A stretch of DNA of 64,000 bases, from assembly GCF_020297485.1 (NCBI RefSeq), contig NZ_JAIWZC010000001.1, positions 2,542,001 through 2,606,000 on the forward strand, read 5' to 3'. Positions 49,936 to 58,924 of this stretch are shown here, one piece after another (position 1 is the first letter of the stretch; each line of letters starts with the position of its first letter). A program made the translations under genes and the position numbers. The stretch comes from Enterocloster clostridioformis. GTDB taxonomy: Bacteria; Bacillota; Clostridia; Lachnospirales; Lachnospiraceae. The notes beneath the pieces were generated by a model that was not told where the DNA came from, did not search any database, and was given only the letters and a program-made list of their open reading frames with translations.

Positions 49936-51186
49936 TCACACCAATTCCGCAATCCGGGTAATTCCCACATAAATATGCGATATTTTATACCATGTGGCAA
50001 AATCCACCACTCCTGTCTGGGGCAGTCCGAAGATGGACTGGAATTCCCGCACCGCGTCCGCGGTCCTGGTGCCGTATATCCCGTCAGGCGTCACCCTGGG
50101 AATGGCCGAATAAACAGTTGCTATTTCATCCAGCTGTTCCTGCATCTGGCGCACCTTATCCCCGGAGCTTCCTATGGTCAGGTCACTGCCCGGCCAGGAG
50201 GCCGGTATCCCGGATATCTGCTCCGCCGTGTTCACGTAGATGCTGTCCCCGTAAAAATAACGCAGTATCTCTATGGGACTATAGCCCTGCTCTCCAAGGG
50301 AGCATGACCCCCACTGTGTCATCCAGTTAGGACACTGGACCTGGCGTCCGTCACAGTACTGAGTCAAAATAGGCTGTCTCACACCCGGACGGGACAGGTA
50401 GTTGTCAAATATCTCATCCACAGTCAGACTGATGCTCTCAAATATATTTCTTCCATATATCCACTTATGGTCAAAGGCAGTGGAGGACGTAATGGTAAAA
50501 TCATAGCCCTGGTTCCTGTACCACTCCGTGTATACCCGGTTCAGGGTAAAGGACATGATTGCCAGCACATTGGCCGTTATGGTGGCCCTGGGCCAGGTGG
50601 AATATATTTCACTGGAGGCCACGTTCTTTATGTAGTCCCTGTAAGGCACATAATAGTCCTTGGCCGTACTGTCCGTGGGAACACCGTCGTGGACCACCAC
50701 AGTCTGAGGCACTACCACCCGGCTGAGAACGATTTCCCCGCTCTCGTTCACTGGTTTTATCTCTGGTTCCGCTATCTTTGGAGGATAATTCCCGTACAGG
50801 GTGTGGTCCGGTATCACCACCGGGTCTTCGGGAGGTGTTTCCCCGCCAACCGGTGTCATGGCCGCCGGCTGTATGGCCGTGGCCTGGGCCAGTATTTCGG
50901 TTCCGGATATGGCCAGAGGCTCAAAGCCCTCCGCCTCCACCATCAGGTTATATTCCGAATAGGGCTGGATAATGCTTGGTTCCAGACTGTATTCCACAGG
51001 TGGCGCCGGAAGCTGTACCTGTTCTGTCTGGCCTGAGCTGTTGGTGGTCAGCTGCTCCACAGGCCGGTCCGGTTCTCCTTTATAGCTGATGGTGACCCTG
51101 GCGTTCTGTATGGGAAAATTATTCTGTATGTTGATTACGTTAATCTGCAGCAGTCCACTGGATGTCCGTTCTGGATTGGTTGCCAT
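49936..51186 (-). CDS. Peptidoglycan-binding, SpoIID-like cell-wall protein
   Basis: 416 residues. The N-terminal 90 residues look like a beta-sandwich (RVTISYKGEPDRPVEQL). A Pro-rich linker follows, then a region (about 195-330) with YRDYIKNVASSEIYSTWPRA and ITANVLAIMSFTLNRVYTEW, recalling the catalytic core of SpoIID/LytB-type cell-wall enzymes, and finally a PG_binding_1 repeat (about 340-395: LTIGSSGDKVRQMQEQL then GTRTADAVREFQSIFGL). There is no signal peptide, which suits sporulation proteins acting in the forespore or proteins released by lysis. The assignment of the middle domain is tentative; the C-terminal domain is clear. It is transcribed alone. Confidence 0.75.
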   Translation of the reverse strand: MATNPERTSSGLLQINVINIQNNFPIQNARVTISYKGEPDRPVEQLTTNSSGQTEQVQLPAPPVEYSLEPSIIQPYSEYNLMVEAEGFEPLAISGTEILAQATAIQPAAMTPVGGETPPEDPVVIPDHTLYGNYPPKIAEPEIKPVNESGEIVLSRVVVPQTVVVHDGVPTDSTAKDYYVPYRDYIKNVASSEIYSTWPRATITANVLAIMSFTLNRVYTEWYRNQGYDFTITSSTAFDHKWIYGRNIFESISLTVDEIFDNYLSRPGVRQPILTQYCDGRQVQCPNWMTQWGSCSLGEQGYSPIEILRYFYGDSIYVNTAEQISGIPASWPGSDLTIGSSGDKVRQMQEQLDEIATVYSAIPRVTPDGIYGTRTADAVREFQSIFGLPQTGVVDFATWYKISHIYVGITRIAELV

Positions 51187-51288
51187 GTAATACCTCGCAG
51201 TTTCTTTTCATTACCTAAATATAATACCGCCCAGCCTATTATATGCATGTATTTTCCCTTAAACCTGAAAAGGACAAAAAGAAACAGG

Positions 51289-51924
51289 CTACAGCTCATA
51301 TCCCTTAATCCGAAGATAAGCCCGTATGGATTCCATGGCCCCCTCTGTTCCCAGGGATGCCGTGTTCAGCATCAGATCGTAATTTTCCACATTTTCCCAA
51401 TCCCGGCCTGTATAGTACCTGTGGTAATCCCTCCGCTCCCTGTCAATACGCTTGATGTTCTTCCTGATATCCTTTGGCTCATAATAGCCCAGAGCGCTGA
51501 TTCGCTTTTCCCGGTATTCCATATCCGCGTACAGGAATACTCTCACCAGACCTTCCGCGCCCTCCAGCACATAATCAGCACATCGTCCCATGATGACGCA
51601 GCTCTCCTCCGCCGCCAGCTTTCGTATGACCTCGGACTGGAACCGGAACAGATTGTCCGCCGACACCAGGTCGGAGCCAAAGGAAGGACTTCCCTTTTCC
51701 GGGGTCAGGCTCTTTACAATCTTATACAAAAGCTTGTTTCCCGCCTTCTCGTCTGCCAGATAGTAATAGCTCTCCTTGATGCCGCTTTGGTCTGAATTCA
51801 TGCGCAGAATATTCTTGTCATAGAAATGGATTCCCAGCTCCCTGGCCAGCCTGGAGCCGATTTCACTGCCGCCGCTGCCGTACTGTCTTCCAATGGTCAC
51901 AATGAGTTGCTTTCCTTCCTTCAT
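51289..51924 (-). CDS. Cytidylate-kinase-like protein
   Basis: About 211 residues of the Cytidylate_kinase2 type. It begins MKEGKQLIVTIGRQYGSGGS, where GRQYGSGG is the P-loop variant of this family, then LARELGIHFYDKNIL, VIMGRCADYVLEG and RDYHRYYTGRDW. Members are annotated as nucleoside monophosphate kinases, but in Firmicutes their substrate is often unproven. The start is ATG 51924, preceded by AGGAGG at eight bases; a 36-codon upstream extension reaches into the mobile element and is rejected. The IS91-like element ends 67 bp upstream of this start, so the original promoter is probably displaced. Confidence 0.86.
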   Translation of the reverse strand: MKEGKQLIVTIGRQYGSGGSEIGSRLARELGIHFYDKNILRMNSDQSGIKESYYYLADEKAGNKLLYKIVKSLTPEKGSPSFGSDLVSADNLFRFQSEVIRKLAAEESCVIMGRCADYVLEGAEGLVRVFLYADMEYREKRISALGYYEPKDIRKNIKRIDRERRDYHRYYTGRDWENVENYDLMLNTASLGTEGAMESIRAYLRIKGYEL

Positions 51925-51990
51925 ACGCCCATCCTCCTGTTCTGACAGCGCAGGCCTGCGCCTGCTTCCATGGTTTGTTTTCATGGTTTC

Positions 51991-52014
51991 ATTGTACCAA
52001 GTCGCTAGTGCGAC
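51991..52014. repeat. Left end of the IS91-like element
   Basis: Contains the 15-bp inverted repeat and a five-pair hairpin GTCGC/GCGAC with loop TAGT immediately inside. The remaining 235 bp to the recombinase gene are AT-rich with no gene. Confidence 0.7.
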
Positions 52015-52249
52015 GGCTAGCCCAAGGTACATAAAACCACCACTTTTTTTATAAAAAATAGCAGTTTTTAAATTTATGATGTATTGTTAAGTTACCACAC
52101 CAAACAACTTCATAACTTTAAGAACTGCTATGCTTATGTTATCATGGATTTCTAAACTCAACAACTATATATCTTATTTTTTTACTCGTCCACCACCTCT
52201 TTTTGAAATGTAACTACTGTTTTTATTGCATTTCAAAGGAGATTTTACT

Positions 52250-53116
52250 ATGGACAAATATTTAAATTCTTTCAGGGAAATGATTTCCCTTCGCGGTCTT
52301 ACCGACCATACCCTTAAAAATTACTGTACTTACATCCGGGCGTATCTGGATTACCTCGCAAATGTTCTTCACAAATCGCCAGAAGATGTTTCCTGGGATG
52401 AACTTCGTGACTACATCAAATGGCTACAGAAATCCAGAGACCTTTCTGACCGCACCATCAACTGTGCCATTTCACAACTGCGCTTTTTCACCATGTATGT
52501 TCTTCACAAAACATGGGATGACACACAGCTTCCCATGCGTAAGTTTGACGAGTACCTTCCCTATGTTCCCTCGAAACAGGAAACATGGCAGTTTATTTCT
52601 TCCATACCTGATTTAAAGCAGAAGACTATGGTTACACTCATGTATTCCTCAGGGCTTCGTATCGGTGAAGTATGCCGTCTGCGTTACGAGGATGTTGACC
52701 GCAAAAACATGCGGCTTCACATCACACACTCCAAAAACAGGAATGACCGCTATGCCATTCTTTCTAAAGCGGCACTTGACCTGCTGACACGCTACTGGTT
52801 TGAATACGGCAGACCAAAAGGCTTTCTTTTTCCAAAGCAAAGTGGCGAGGACAGACCCATCGACACATTCTTCCTTTCAAGACACATCCATGCCCATGAG
52901 GACAGGCTCGGATGGGAACGCAGGCTTACCTGTCATTCCTTTCGTCATGCTTTTGGTACCCATCTGTATGAAAACGGAACCGACCTGCTTACCATAAAAG
53001 CGCTTATGGGACATAAATCTTTGTCTTCCACCACTATTTATGTCCATCTTTCCGGTAATGCCATCCGCAATGCCGTCAGCCCTTTTGACCGATTGGCAGG
53101 TGAATACCATGAGTGA
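52250..53116 (+). CDS. Tyrosine recombinase of the IS91-like element
   Basis: About 288 residues. The N-terminal SAM-like core-binding domain (about 1-90) is followed by a catalytic domain with the full set: Arg in SSGLRIGEVCRL (about 150-161), a Lys in HITHSKNRNDRYAI, His-X-X-Arg in CHSFRHAFGTHLYENG, His in LMGHKSLSSTTIY and the nucleophilic Tyr in TIYVHLS. The start is ATG 52250 (MDKYLNSF) after AAAGGAG. It overlaps the transposase gene by eight bases (ATGAGTGA). In other IS91-group elements an upstream integrase-like gene assists or regulates transposition; a site-specific resolving role is possible. Confidence 0.9.
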   Translation: MDKYLNSFREMISLRGLTDHTLKNYCTYIRAYLDYLANVLHKSPEDVSWDELRDYIKWLQKSRDLSDRTINCAISQLRFFTMYVLHKTWDDTQLPMRKFDEYLPYVPSKQETWQFISSIPDLKQKTMVTLMYSSGLRIGEVCRLRYEDVDRKNMRLHITHSKNRNDRYAILSKAALDLLTRYWFEYGRPKGFLFPKQSGEDRPIDTFFLSRHIHAHEDRLGWERRLTCHSFRHAFGTHLYENGTDLLTIKALMGHKSLSSTTIYVHLSGNAIRNAVSPFDRLAGEYHE

Positions 53117-54266
53117 TTACAAAATCAGGCAGATATTTGAGCAGTCCTATGAAGCTTTCTCAGCACCGGGGCACTATCAGTCGGATGTCCAACGCAAAGC
53201 CGCCCGAGCCATCTTAAACTGCAAATCCGGAAGGCTTGGTGTCAACTTAAGTCAGTGTACCGACTGTGGGCATGTGGAAGTCCACAATAATTCCTGCCGC
53301 AACCGCAACTGCCCCAACTGTCAGGCTGTGAAGAAAGAAATCTGGGTAGATAAACGCAGTGCTGAGGTCATTGATTCACCCTATTTTCATGTAGTGTTTA
53401 CACTTCCACATGAATTAAATCCCCTCATTTACTGCAACCAGAAGCTTCTGTATGGACTTCTTCACAGATGCTGCGCCGAAACACTTCTGGAATTATCTGC
53501 TGATAAGAAGTGGCTCGGGGCAACACCCGGGATTATCCAAGTACTTCATACTTGGAATCAGGAGCTGGATTACCATGTACATATGCACTGCATTGTTTCC
53601 GGCGGCGGGCTTACCGGAGATGGAAAAATCCGTAAATCCTCATCTAAGTTTTTTATCCGTACGGAGGTCCTGCGGGATAAGTTTAAGGGGAAATATATGG
53701 CACACCTTGTCTCCCTTTATGAAAGCGGCTCCCTTAACTTTTCATCCTCCTGTGAAAACCTGCGTAATTCTTACCACTGGAAGGAATTTAAAAATAAGCT
53801 TTATGAAATGGACTGGTGCCCCTACATCAAGAAAACCTTCAACGGCTTCGGCAATGTCATTGAATACCTTGGACGCTACATCCACAAAATCGCCATCTCT
53901 AACAGCAGGATCCTTTCTGTTACGGAAGATACGGTAACATTCTCTGCCCGTGGAAAAAAGCCGGGTGAACCAAAACGTCAGATTACTCTTGGCAACACGG
54001 AGTTTATACGCCGTTACCTGATGCATGTGCTGCCTTCCGGCTTTCAGAAAATACGCTATTATGGTTTTCTGAACAATCGGATGAAATATAAGAATCTGAA
54101 GGTTATCTTTAAGCTTCAGAATGGACAGCGTTTCAAGCAGCGTTACGCCGGAATGTCCCTGGCAGAGCTTTTAAAAGCAGTCTGGAATTTCGATATCTGT
54201 GTGTGTCCTGAATGTGGTCATACAGCCATGAAACAGCTGGGAAGGTGTCATGTTCCTTCTTCCTGA
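53109..54266 (+). CDS. IS91-family HUH transposase
   Basis: 385 residues. The N-terminal zinc-binding domain (about 45-75) contains CTDCGHVEVHNNSCRNRNC and PNCQ. The HUH motif is WNQELDYHVHMHCIVSGGGL, and the catalytic Tyr region reads VIEYLGRYIHKIAISNSRI, a single-tyrosine arrangement. A C-terminal zinc knuckle follows (CVCPECGHTAMKQLGRCHV). It cleaves and rejoins single strands to move the element by rolling-circle replication. ATG 53109 lies inside the recombinase stop overlap. Intact. Confidence 0.93.
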   Translation: MSDYKIRQIFEQSYEAFSAPGHYQSDVQRKAARAILNCKSGRLGVNLSQCTDCGHVEVHNNSCRNRNCPNCQAVKKEIWVDKRSAEVIDSPYFHVVFTLPHELNPLIYCNQKLLYGLLHRCCAETLLELSADKKWLGATPGIIQVLHTWNQELDYHVHMHCIVSGGGLTGDGKIRKSSSKFFIRTEVLRDKFKGKYMAHLVSLYESGSLNFSSSCENLRNSYHWKEFKNKLYEMDWCPYIKKTFNGFGNVIEYLGRYIHKIAISNSRILSVTEDTVTFSARGKKPGEPKRQITLGNTEFIRRYLMHVLPSGFQKIRYYGFLNNRMKYKNLKVIFKLQNGQRFKQRYAGMSLAELLKAVWNFDICVCPECGHTAMKQLGRCHVPSS

Positions 54267-54469
54267 CAGGCTGCTTTCCTATATATTTTTTAAGACCTGC
54301 CATCGGGAGGTCTGCGAAGCATACCCAAAAATATGGGATACAGCTAAAATCGTCCTGCTTCTGCATTGCAGACCACCATAATCCACTATTTTAAGCTTCC
54401 CTGGGGAAATACTATCCCCATACAGCCTATGGCTAAAGTTCCGCGACTTGGTACAATTGGAAAGAATCA

Positions 54470-54528
54470 CATTCAGAGCAGTTTATCTTTTGCATAAGCT
54501 GTTCATTTTTTTGTCGCTCTGAATCTGA
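54470..54528. repeat. Inverted repeat right of the IS91-like element
   Basis: ATTCAGAGC near 54471 is complemented by GCTCTGAAT near 54516-54524, around a T-rich loop of about 36 bases. It may be an old terminator or the true outer end of a larger element. Confidence 0.4.
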
Positions 54529-54592
54529 TACTTTCCTTAAGAATTATACCACAATGCGGCCTGAGATTTAAACGTTATTCCAAAAATCCTTC

Positions 54593-54621
54593 TTGACATA
54601 CCGCCCAACAGTGCTTATAAT
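54593..54621 (+). promoter_or_regulatory. Promoter of the riboflavin operon
   Basis: Consensus TTGACA (54593-54598), 17-nt spacer, consensus TATAAT (54616-54621). Transcription would begin near 54628, just before the riboswitch. Confidence 0.9.
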
Positions 54622-54639
54622 AACAATCAATTGAATAAA

Positions 54640-54746
54640 CTCTTCAGGGCAGGGTGCAATTCCCTACCGGTGGTACAGCCCACGAGCCGCAAGGCATGAT
54701 TCGGTGAAACTCCGAAGCCGACAGTACAGTCTGGATGAAAGAAGAT
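54640..54746 (+). ncRNA. FMN riboswitch (RFN element)
   Basis: Contains the highly conserved RFN blocks in order: CTTCAGGGCAGGGTG, TCCCTACCGGTGGTA, CAGCCCACGAGCC, GATTCGGTGAAACTCCGAAG, CCGACAGTACAGTC and TGGATGAAAGAAGA. Binding of FMN is known to favour the downstream terminator, repressing riboflavin synthesis genes. It lies 264 bp upstream of ribD, unusually far because two terminators follow it. Confidence 0.97.
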
Positions 54747-54796
54747 GAATCGTTGACATGGACGCGCTTACGCGCTTTTCGTGGCTGGCTGACAGT

Positions 54797-54830
54797 GCCC
54801 TGGAATGGACTATCATTCCAGGGCTTTTGT
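54797..54830 (+). terminator. Riboswitch expression-platform terminator (first)
   Basis: GCCCTGGAAT (54797-54806) pairs with ATTCCAGGGC (54815-54824), eight-base loop, then TTTT. Located about 50 bp after the aptamer, as expected for FMN-controlled attenuation. Confidence 0.88.
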
Positions 54831-54894
54831 GTACCTCCCATGCCCATGTCCTCCTGAAGGCGCGAAACATTGTGCCTTGTGGTTTTATATTTTC

Positions 54895-54929
54895 TGCCTT
54901 GAACGATACGGTTCAAGGCATTTTTTTAT
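54895..54929 (+). terminator. Second leader terminator before ribD
   Basis: TGCCTTGAAC (54895-54904) pairs with GTTCAAGGCA (54911-54920), loop GATACG, then seven T residues. It lies between the first terminator and ribD and is a stronger intrinsic terminator than the first; read-through or an antiterminating structure must exist for operon expression. Confidence 0.85.
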
Positions 54930-55010
54930 AGAAGTTTTTAAAGCTGTATACCAGGGGACAGGCCATGGCAGCACCATGCGGGTCCCTGCATTTGTAAAGG
55001 AGGCACTGCA

Positions 55011-56114
55011 TTGAATGATACTGATTACATGTCCATCGCACTGAAACTGGCCGAAAAGGGCTGTGGAAAGGTCAGCCCCAATCCCATGGTGGGTGCTGTT
55101 ATTGTAAAGGAGGGCCGCATCATCGGCCAGGGCAGCCACCTCTGTTTTGGCGGTCCCCATGCAGAGCGAAATGCCCTGGCATCCCTGACCGAATCTCCCA
55201 GGGGGGCAACCCTGTATGTAACCCTGGAGCCCTGCTGCCATCACGGCAAGACTCCGCCCTGCACGGACGCCATCGTGGAAAGCGGCATCCGCCGGGTCGT
55301 CATAGGCACAAGGGATCCCAATCCCATGGTGTCCGGCAAAGGCACCGGAGTTTTAATAACCAACGGCATTGAGGTGACAGAGGGTATCCTGGAAGAAGAA
55401 TGCAGGGAGCTCAATCACGTATTCTTCCACTACATAAAGACCGGGCGTCCCCTGGTTGTCATGAAATATGCCATGACGCTGGACGGCAAGACAGCCACCC
55501 GGGCCGGGCATTCCCGATGGATTACAGGGGAGCGCTCGCGCCAAAGGGTCCATGAGGACAGAAGCAGGTATTTTGCAGTCATGTGCGGGGTGGGAACCAT
55601 ACTGGCCGATGATTCCCTGCTCACATGCCGCCTCCCGGCTACAAGGAATCCGGTGCGGATTATCTGCGATTCACGGCTTCGCACGCCGCCGGATTCCCGG
55701 GTTGTCACCACCTGTTCCCAGGCCAGGACCATACTGGCCACCTGCTGCCCTGACAGGAAGGCATGGCTTCCCTATGAGGAAAAGGGCTGTGAAATCCTCC
55801 TCCTTCCGCCCCGTGAGGGACGCGTGGACCTGAATGCCCTCACAGAACACCTGGGACAGATGGGCATTGACAGCGTCCTGCTGGAGGGCGGCGGCGCCCT
55901 CAACTGGTCTGCCCTGGACCAGGGAATCGTAAACAGGGTCCAGGCTTACATTTCCCCAAGACTCTTTGGCGGCGCAACCGCCAAAACGCCTGTCGGCGGC
56001 AGCGGGGTGGAATTCCCATACCAGGGCTATTCTCTGGGAAAGACCAAAATCACGGCCCTGGGCCAGGACATTCTTATCGAAGGAGAGTTGGCGCCATGTT
56101 CACAGGAATCATAG
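55011..56114 (+). CDS. ribD: Bifunctional pyrimidine deaminase/reductase RibD
   Basis: 367 residues. The N-terminal deaminase domain (about 1-145) has zinc motifs CFGGPHAERNALASL (about 43-57) and EPCCHHGKTPPCTDAI; the C-terminal reductase (about 150-360) includes MKYAMTLDGKTATRAGHSRW and LLEGGGALNWSALD. It catalyses the second and third steps of riboflavin synthesis. The start is a TTG at 55011, decided by AAAGGAGG seven bases upstream; the first ATG (55029) would lie too far from it. It overlaps ribE by 19 bp. Confidence 0.96.
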   Translation: MNDTDYMSIALKLAEKGCGKVSPNPMVGAVIVKEGRIIGQGSHLCFGGPHAERNALASLTESPRGATLYVTLEPCCHHGKTPPCTDAIVESGIRRVVIGTRDPNPMVSGKGTGVLITNGIEVTEGILEEECRELNHVFFHYIKTGRPLVVMKYAMTLDGKTATRAGHSRWITGERSRQRVHEDRSRYFAVMCGVGTILADDSLLTCRLPATRNPVRIICDSRLRTPPDSRVVTTCSQARTILATCCPDRKAWLPYEEKGCEILLLPPREGRVDLNALTEHLGQMGIDSVLLEGGGALNWSALDQGIVNRVQAYISPRLFGGATAKTPVGGSGVEFPYQGYSLGKTKITALGQDILIEGELAPCSQES

Positions 56115-56776
56115 AAGAAACCGGAATCCTGCTGTCTGTTAAGGGCGGTTCATCCGGTTCCCGCCTGGTCATCGGAGCAGACAGGATCCTGGAAGATATA
56201 AAAAGAGGGGACAGCATTGCCGTCAACGGCGTCTGCCTTACCGCGGCATCCTTCGATTCCGGCTGTTTTTTGGCGGATGTGATGCCTGAAACCCTGAAGC
56301 GTTCCAATCTTGGCTGTCTGCCCATCAAAAGTTCTCTTAACCTGGAACGGGCCATGATAGCAGGCGGCAGGTTCGGCGGACATATTGTGTCAGGCCATAT
56401 TGACGGAACCGGGACTATTGTAAATGTTGTCCGCGACGGCAACGCCCTGTGGTACACCATCCGTTCTGCCCCGTCCATTCTGCGCCGCATCATTGAAAAG
56501 GGATCCATTGCCATAGACGGCGTCAGCCTGACGGTTGCCCAGGTAAGGGAACAGGATTTCAGCGTATCCCTGATTCCCCATACAGCCTCCCACACCACCC
56601 TGGGAGCCCTGAAACCGGGCCGCGTGGTCAACCTGGAAAATGACTGCGTGGGGAAATATATCGAAAGATTTATGAAAATCTCCCCGTCTGCCCACAGCAC
56701 AGAAGATGAGGACACCAAAAACAGGGGGACCGGCAGCCGGATCACACCGGAATTGCTCAAACAATGTGGATTTTGA
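56096..56776 (+). CDS. ribE: Riboflavin synthase, alpha subunit
   Basis: 226 residues with the twofold lumazine-binding structure. The first repeat begins [15 protein letters not shown] and has [15 protein letters not shown] (about 41-55); the second repeat has [15 protein letters not shown] and [15 protein letters not shown]. The last 20-25 residues are a polar extension. The enzyme dismutates two 6,7-dimethyl-8-ribityllumazine molecules to riboflavin, using the product of RibH encoded downstream. It overlaps ribD and lies 46 bp before ribBA. Confidence 0.95.
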   Translation: MFTGIIEETGILLSVKGGSSGSRLVIGADRILEDIKRGDSIAVNGVCLTAASFDSGCFLADVMPETLKRSNLGCLPIKSSLNLERAMIAGGRFGGHIVSGHIDGTGTIVNVVRDGNALWYTIRSAPSILRRIIEKGSIAIDGVSLTVAQVREQDFSVSLIPHTASHTTLGALKPGRVVNLENDCVGKYIERFMKISPSAHSTEDEDTKNRGTGSRITPELLKQCGF

Positions 56777-56822
56777 GCAGCCACGGAACAGGACCATTAA
56801 AAATAAGGAGGATTACCGCACC

Positions 56823-58022
56823 ATGGAAGGATTCAACACCATAGAAGAAGTACTGGACGACCTGCGCCAGGGAAAAATCGTACTGGTGACAGACGATGAA
56901 AGCAGGGAAAATGAGGGCGATTTTATCTGCGCCGCCCAATATGCCACCACGGAAAACGTGAATTTTATGGCAGTGCACGGCAGAGGTCTTATCTGTATGC
57001 CCATGAGCACACAACTGTGCACAAGGCTTAAGTTCCCGCAGATGGTATCCGACAATTCCGACAACCACGAGACAGCCTTTACCGTATCCATTGACCACAT
57101 AAGCACCTCCACCGGCATTTCCGCGGCCGAACGGGGCGTAACGGCCAGACAGTGTGTCAATGCCCTGTCCCGGCCTGAGGATTTCCGTCGTCCCGGCCAC
57201 ATGTTTCCGCTGGCAGCCAGAAAAAATGGGGTGCTGGAACGGAACGGCCATACCGAAGCCACCGTTGACCTGATGCGTCTGGCCGGTCTCAGTGAATGCG
57301 GACTTTGCTGTGAAATCATGAGGGAGGACGGAACCATGATGCGGATGCCCCAGCTTCTTCAATACGCCGGACAATGGAACATGAAAATCACCACCATCAA
57401 GGCCCTCCAGGACTACCGCAAACAGCACGATACGCTGGTGGAATGCGCTGCCGTCACCCATATGCCAACCCGTTACGGCACCTTTAAGGCTTACGGCTAC
57501 AGGAACCTGCTGAACGGAGAACATCATGTGGCCTTAGTAAAAGGTGAGATTGGGGACGGCCGTGACTTATTATGCCGGGTCCACTCGGAATGCCTGACAG
57601 GCGACGCCTTTGGCTCCCTGCGCTGCGACTGCGGACAGCAGCTTGCCGCGGCCATGGCCCGGATTGAGCAGGAAGGCAGGGGAGTTCTCCTCTACATGCG
57701 CCAGGAAGGCAGAGGCATCGGGCTTCTCAATAAGCTGCGGGCTTACGAACTGCAGGATCAGGGCATGGATACCCTGGAAGCCAATCTGGCTCTGGGTTTT
57801 CCCGGGGATTTGAGGGAATATTTCATAGGCGCCCAGATATTAAGGGACCTAGGTGCCAGGACCCTGCGGCTTCTGACCAATAACCCGGATAAGGTATACC
57901 AGCTCTCCGGCTTTGGCCTGGATATCAAAGAACGGGTGCCGATCCAGATGACGCCCACAGACCATGATCTGTTCTATTTAAGGACAAAGGAACAGCGCAT
58001 GGGACATTTGACACATTATTAA
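56823..58022 (+). CDS. ribBA: Bifunctional DHBP synthase / GTP cyclohydrolase II (RibBA)
   Basis: About 399 residues. The N-terminal 3,4-dihydroxy-2-butanone-4-phosphate synthase domain (about 1-200) has [18 protein letters not shown] and [20 protein letters not shown] and [10 protein letters not shown]; the GTP cyclohydrolase II domain (about 205-395) has the zinc Cys set in [20 protein letters not shown] and [13 protein letters not shown]. It supplies both precursors of riboflavin. ATG 56823 (MEGFNTIEE) follows AAGGAGG. The longer frame overlapping ribE is rejected. Confidence 0.96.
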   Translation: MEGFNTIEEVLDDLRQGKIVLVTDDESRENEGDFICAAQYATTENVNFMAVHGRGLICMPMSTQLCTRLKFPQMVSDNSDNHETAFTVSIDHISTSTGISAAERGVTARQCVNALSRPEDFRRPGHMFPLAARKNGVLERNGHTEATVDLMRLAGLSECGLCCEIMREDGTMMRMPQLLQYAGQWNMKITTIKALQDYRKQHDTLVECAAVTHMPTRYGTFKAYGYRNLLNGEHHVALVKGEIGDGRDLLCRVHSECLTGDAFGSLRCDCGQQLAAAMARIEQEGRGVLLYMRQEGRGIGLLNKLRAYELQDQGMDTLEANLALGFPGDLREYFIGAQILRDLGARTLRLLTNNPDKVYQLSGFGLDIKERVPIQMTPTDHDLFYLRTKEQRMGHLTHY

Positions 58023-58079
58023 GGAACCTGACACATTATTTTAAGAAACCATCACATGCTAAGAATAGGAGAATACGCC

Positions 58080-58598
58080 ATGTATATATTAGAAGGAAAA
58101 CTTGTTCCAAAAAAAATAAGGATAGGCATTGTCGCATCCCGTTTCAATGAATTCATTACCTCCAAGCTCCTGTCCGGCGCCCTGGACTGCCTTCGGCGCC
58201 ATGAGGTGCCGGAGGACGCTGTCACGGTAGCCTGGGTTCCGGGCGCCTTTGAGATTCCACTCATCGCCTCCCGTATGGCTTCCAGCAGACGCTATGACGC
58301 CGTCATATGCCTGGGCGCCGTAATCCGGGGCAGCACCAGCCACTACGACTATGTGTGCAGCGAGGTCTCAAAAGGCATTGCCCAGACCTCCCTTACCACC
58401 GGGGTCCCGGTCATGTTCGGCGTTCTGACCACGGAGAACATCGAGCAGGCCATTGAACGGGCCGGAACCAAAGCAGGCAACAAAGGCTATGACTGCGCTG
58501 CGGGAGCCATAGAGATGGTAAACCTGATACACGAACTCCGCCAAAGGACGGCGGATGACAGCTTATCCGCCATGCCCCCGGTCCAGGATGAACCGTGA
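58080..58598 (+). CDS. ribH: 6,7-dimethyl-8-ribityllumazine synthase
   Basis: About 172 residues. Starting [20 protein letters not shown], it carries [26 protein letters not shown] (about 59-67), [17 protein letters not shown] with the active-site His, and [15 protein letters not shown]. It condenses the RibD- and RibB-derived substrates, forming an icosahedral or pentameric shell. AGGAG precedes ATG 58080. It ends the operon ribD-ribE-ribBA-ribH; the last residues are extended by a Ser/Pro-rich tail. Confidence 0.95.
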   Translation: MYILEGKLVPKKIRIGIVASRFNEFITSKLLSGALDCLRRHEVPEDAVTVAWVPGAFEIPLIASRMASSRRYDAVICLGAVIRGSTSHYDYVCSEVSKGIAQTSLTTGVPVMFGVLTTENIEQAIERAGTKAGNKGYDCAAGAIEMVNLIHELRQRTADDSLSAMPPVQDEP

Positions 58599-58924
58599 CG
58601 CCCGGGCAGGCAGGAGTCCTGGTCCTCTATGAGCTGCCGCCTTTCCTGCTCACGGCCGCGCAGCTTCCCCTCCAGTCCCAGATAGGCGCGCTTTCCTGAT
58701 TCCACCGGAGGCAGCTCATCCTCACCCTCCCGGAACCAGGCTGCCACGGAGTCACGCCCTCTGCCTTCTGCATCTTTCCGCCGCCCGGCCATATGATATC
58801 CTCTGCAAATGTGGATATAAGAAAGATATAAGAAATCCGAATAAAATGCAAATCCATGACTCCGCAGTAAAAGCTGTGTTCCCCGGCCCGGTCCAGCTCC
58901 TCCGGCACGCGGTCTATGCGCATT
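58599..58924. other. Gene-poor scar between ribH and the broken sugar locus
   Basis: Two minus-strand frames (MAGRRKDAEGRG..., from 58792 into ribH, and MRIDRVPEELDRAGEHSFYC, from 58923) are open but match nothing I know. The first has a GAGGATATC ribosome-like site. Given the surrounding truncated genes, these are more likely residues of deleted genes. Confidence 0.5.

Larger units (their letters stand above)
51991..54457 (+). mobile_element. IS91-like element carrying a tyrosine recombinase and HUH transposase
   Basis: Perfect 15-bp inverted repeats ATTGTACCAAGTCGC at 51991-52005 and its complement at 54443-54457 bound a 2467-bp unit. The left end contains a small hairpin (GTCGC-TAGT-GCGAC, 52001-52014), a feature of IS91-type ends. 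It encodes two overlapping genes, a tyrosine recombinase and a Y1/HUH transposase, both intact. No direct target repeat is obvious, as expected for rolling-circle elements. It inserted between the cytidylate-kinase-like gene and the riboflavin operon. Confidence 0.8.

Noticed and set aside
52250..54266. Integrative element or prophage.
   Set aside because: Only two genes lie between the inverted ends, with no phage or conjugation genes.
54805..55014. Leader peptide frame across the riboflavin leader.
   Set aside because: It runs through both terminator hairpins and has no ribosome site.
58487..58792. 101-codon minus-strand frame overlapping ribH.
   Set aside because: Its last third is antisense to ribH and the rest has no recognisable family; kept only as an unresolved scar.
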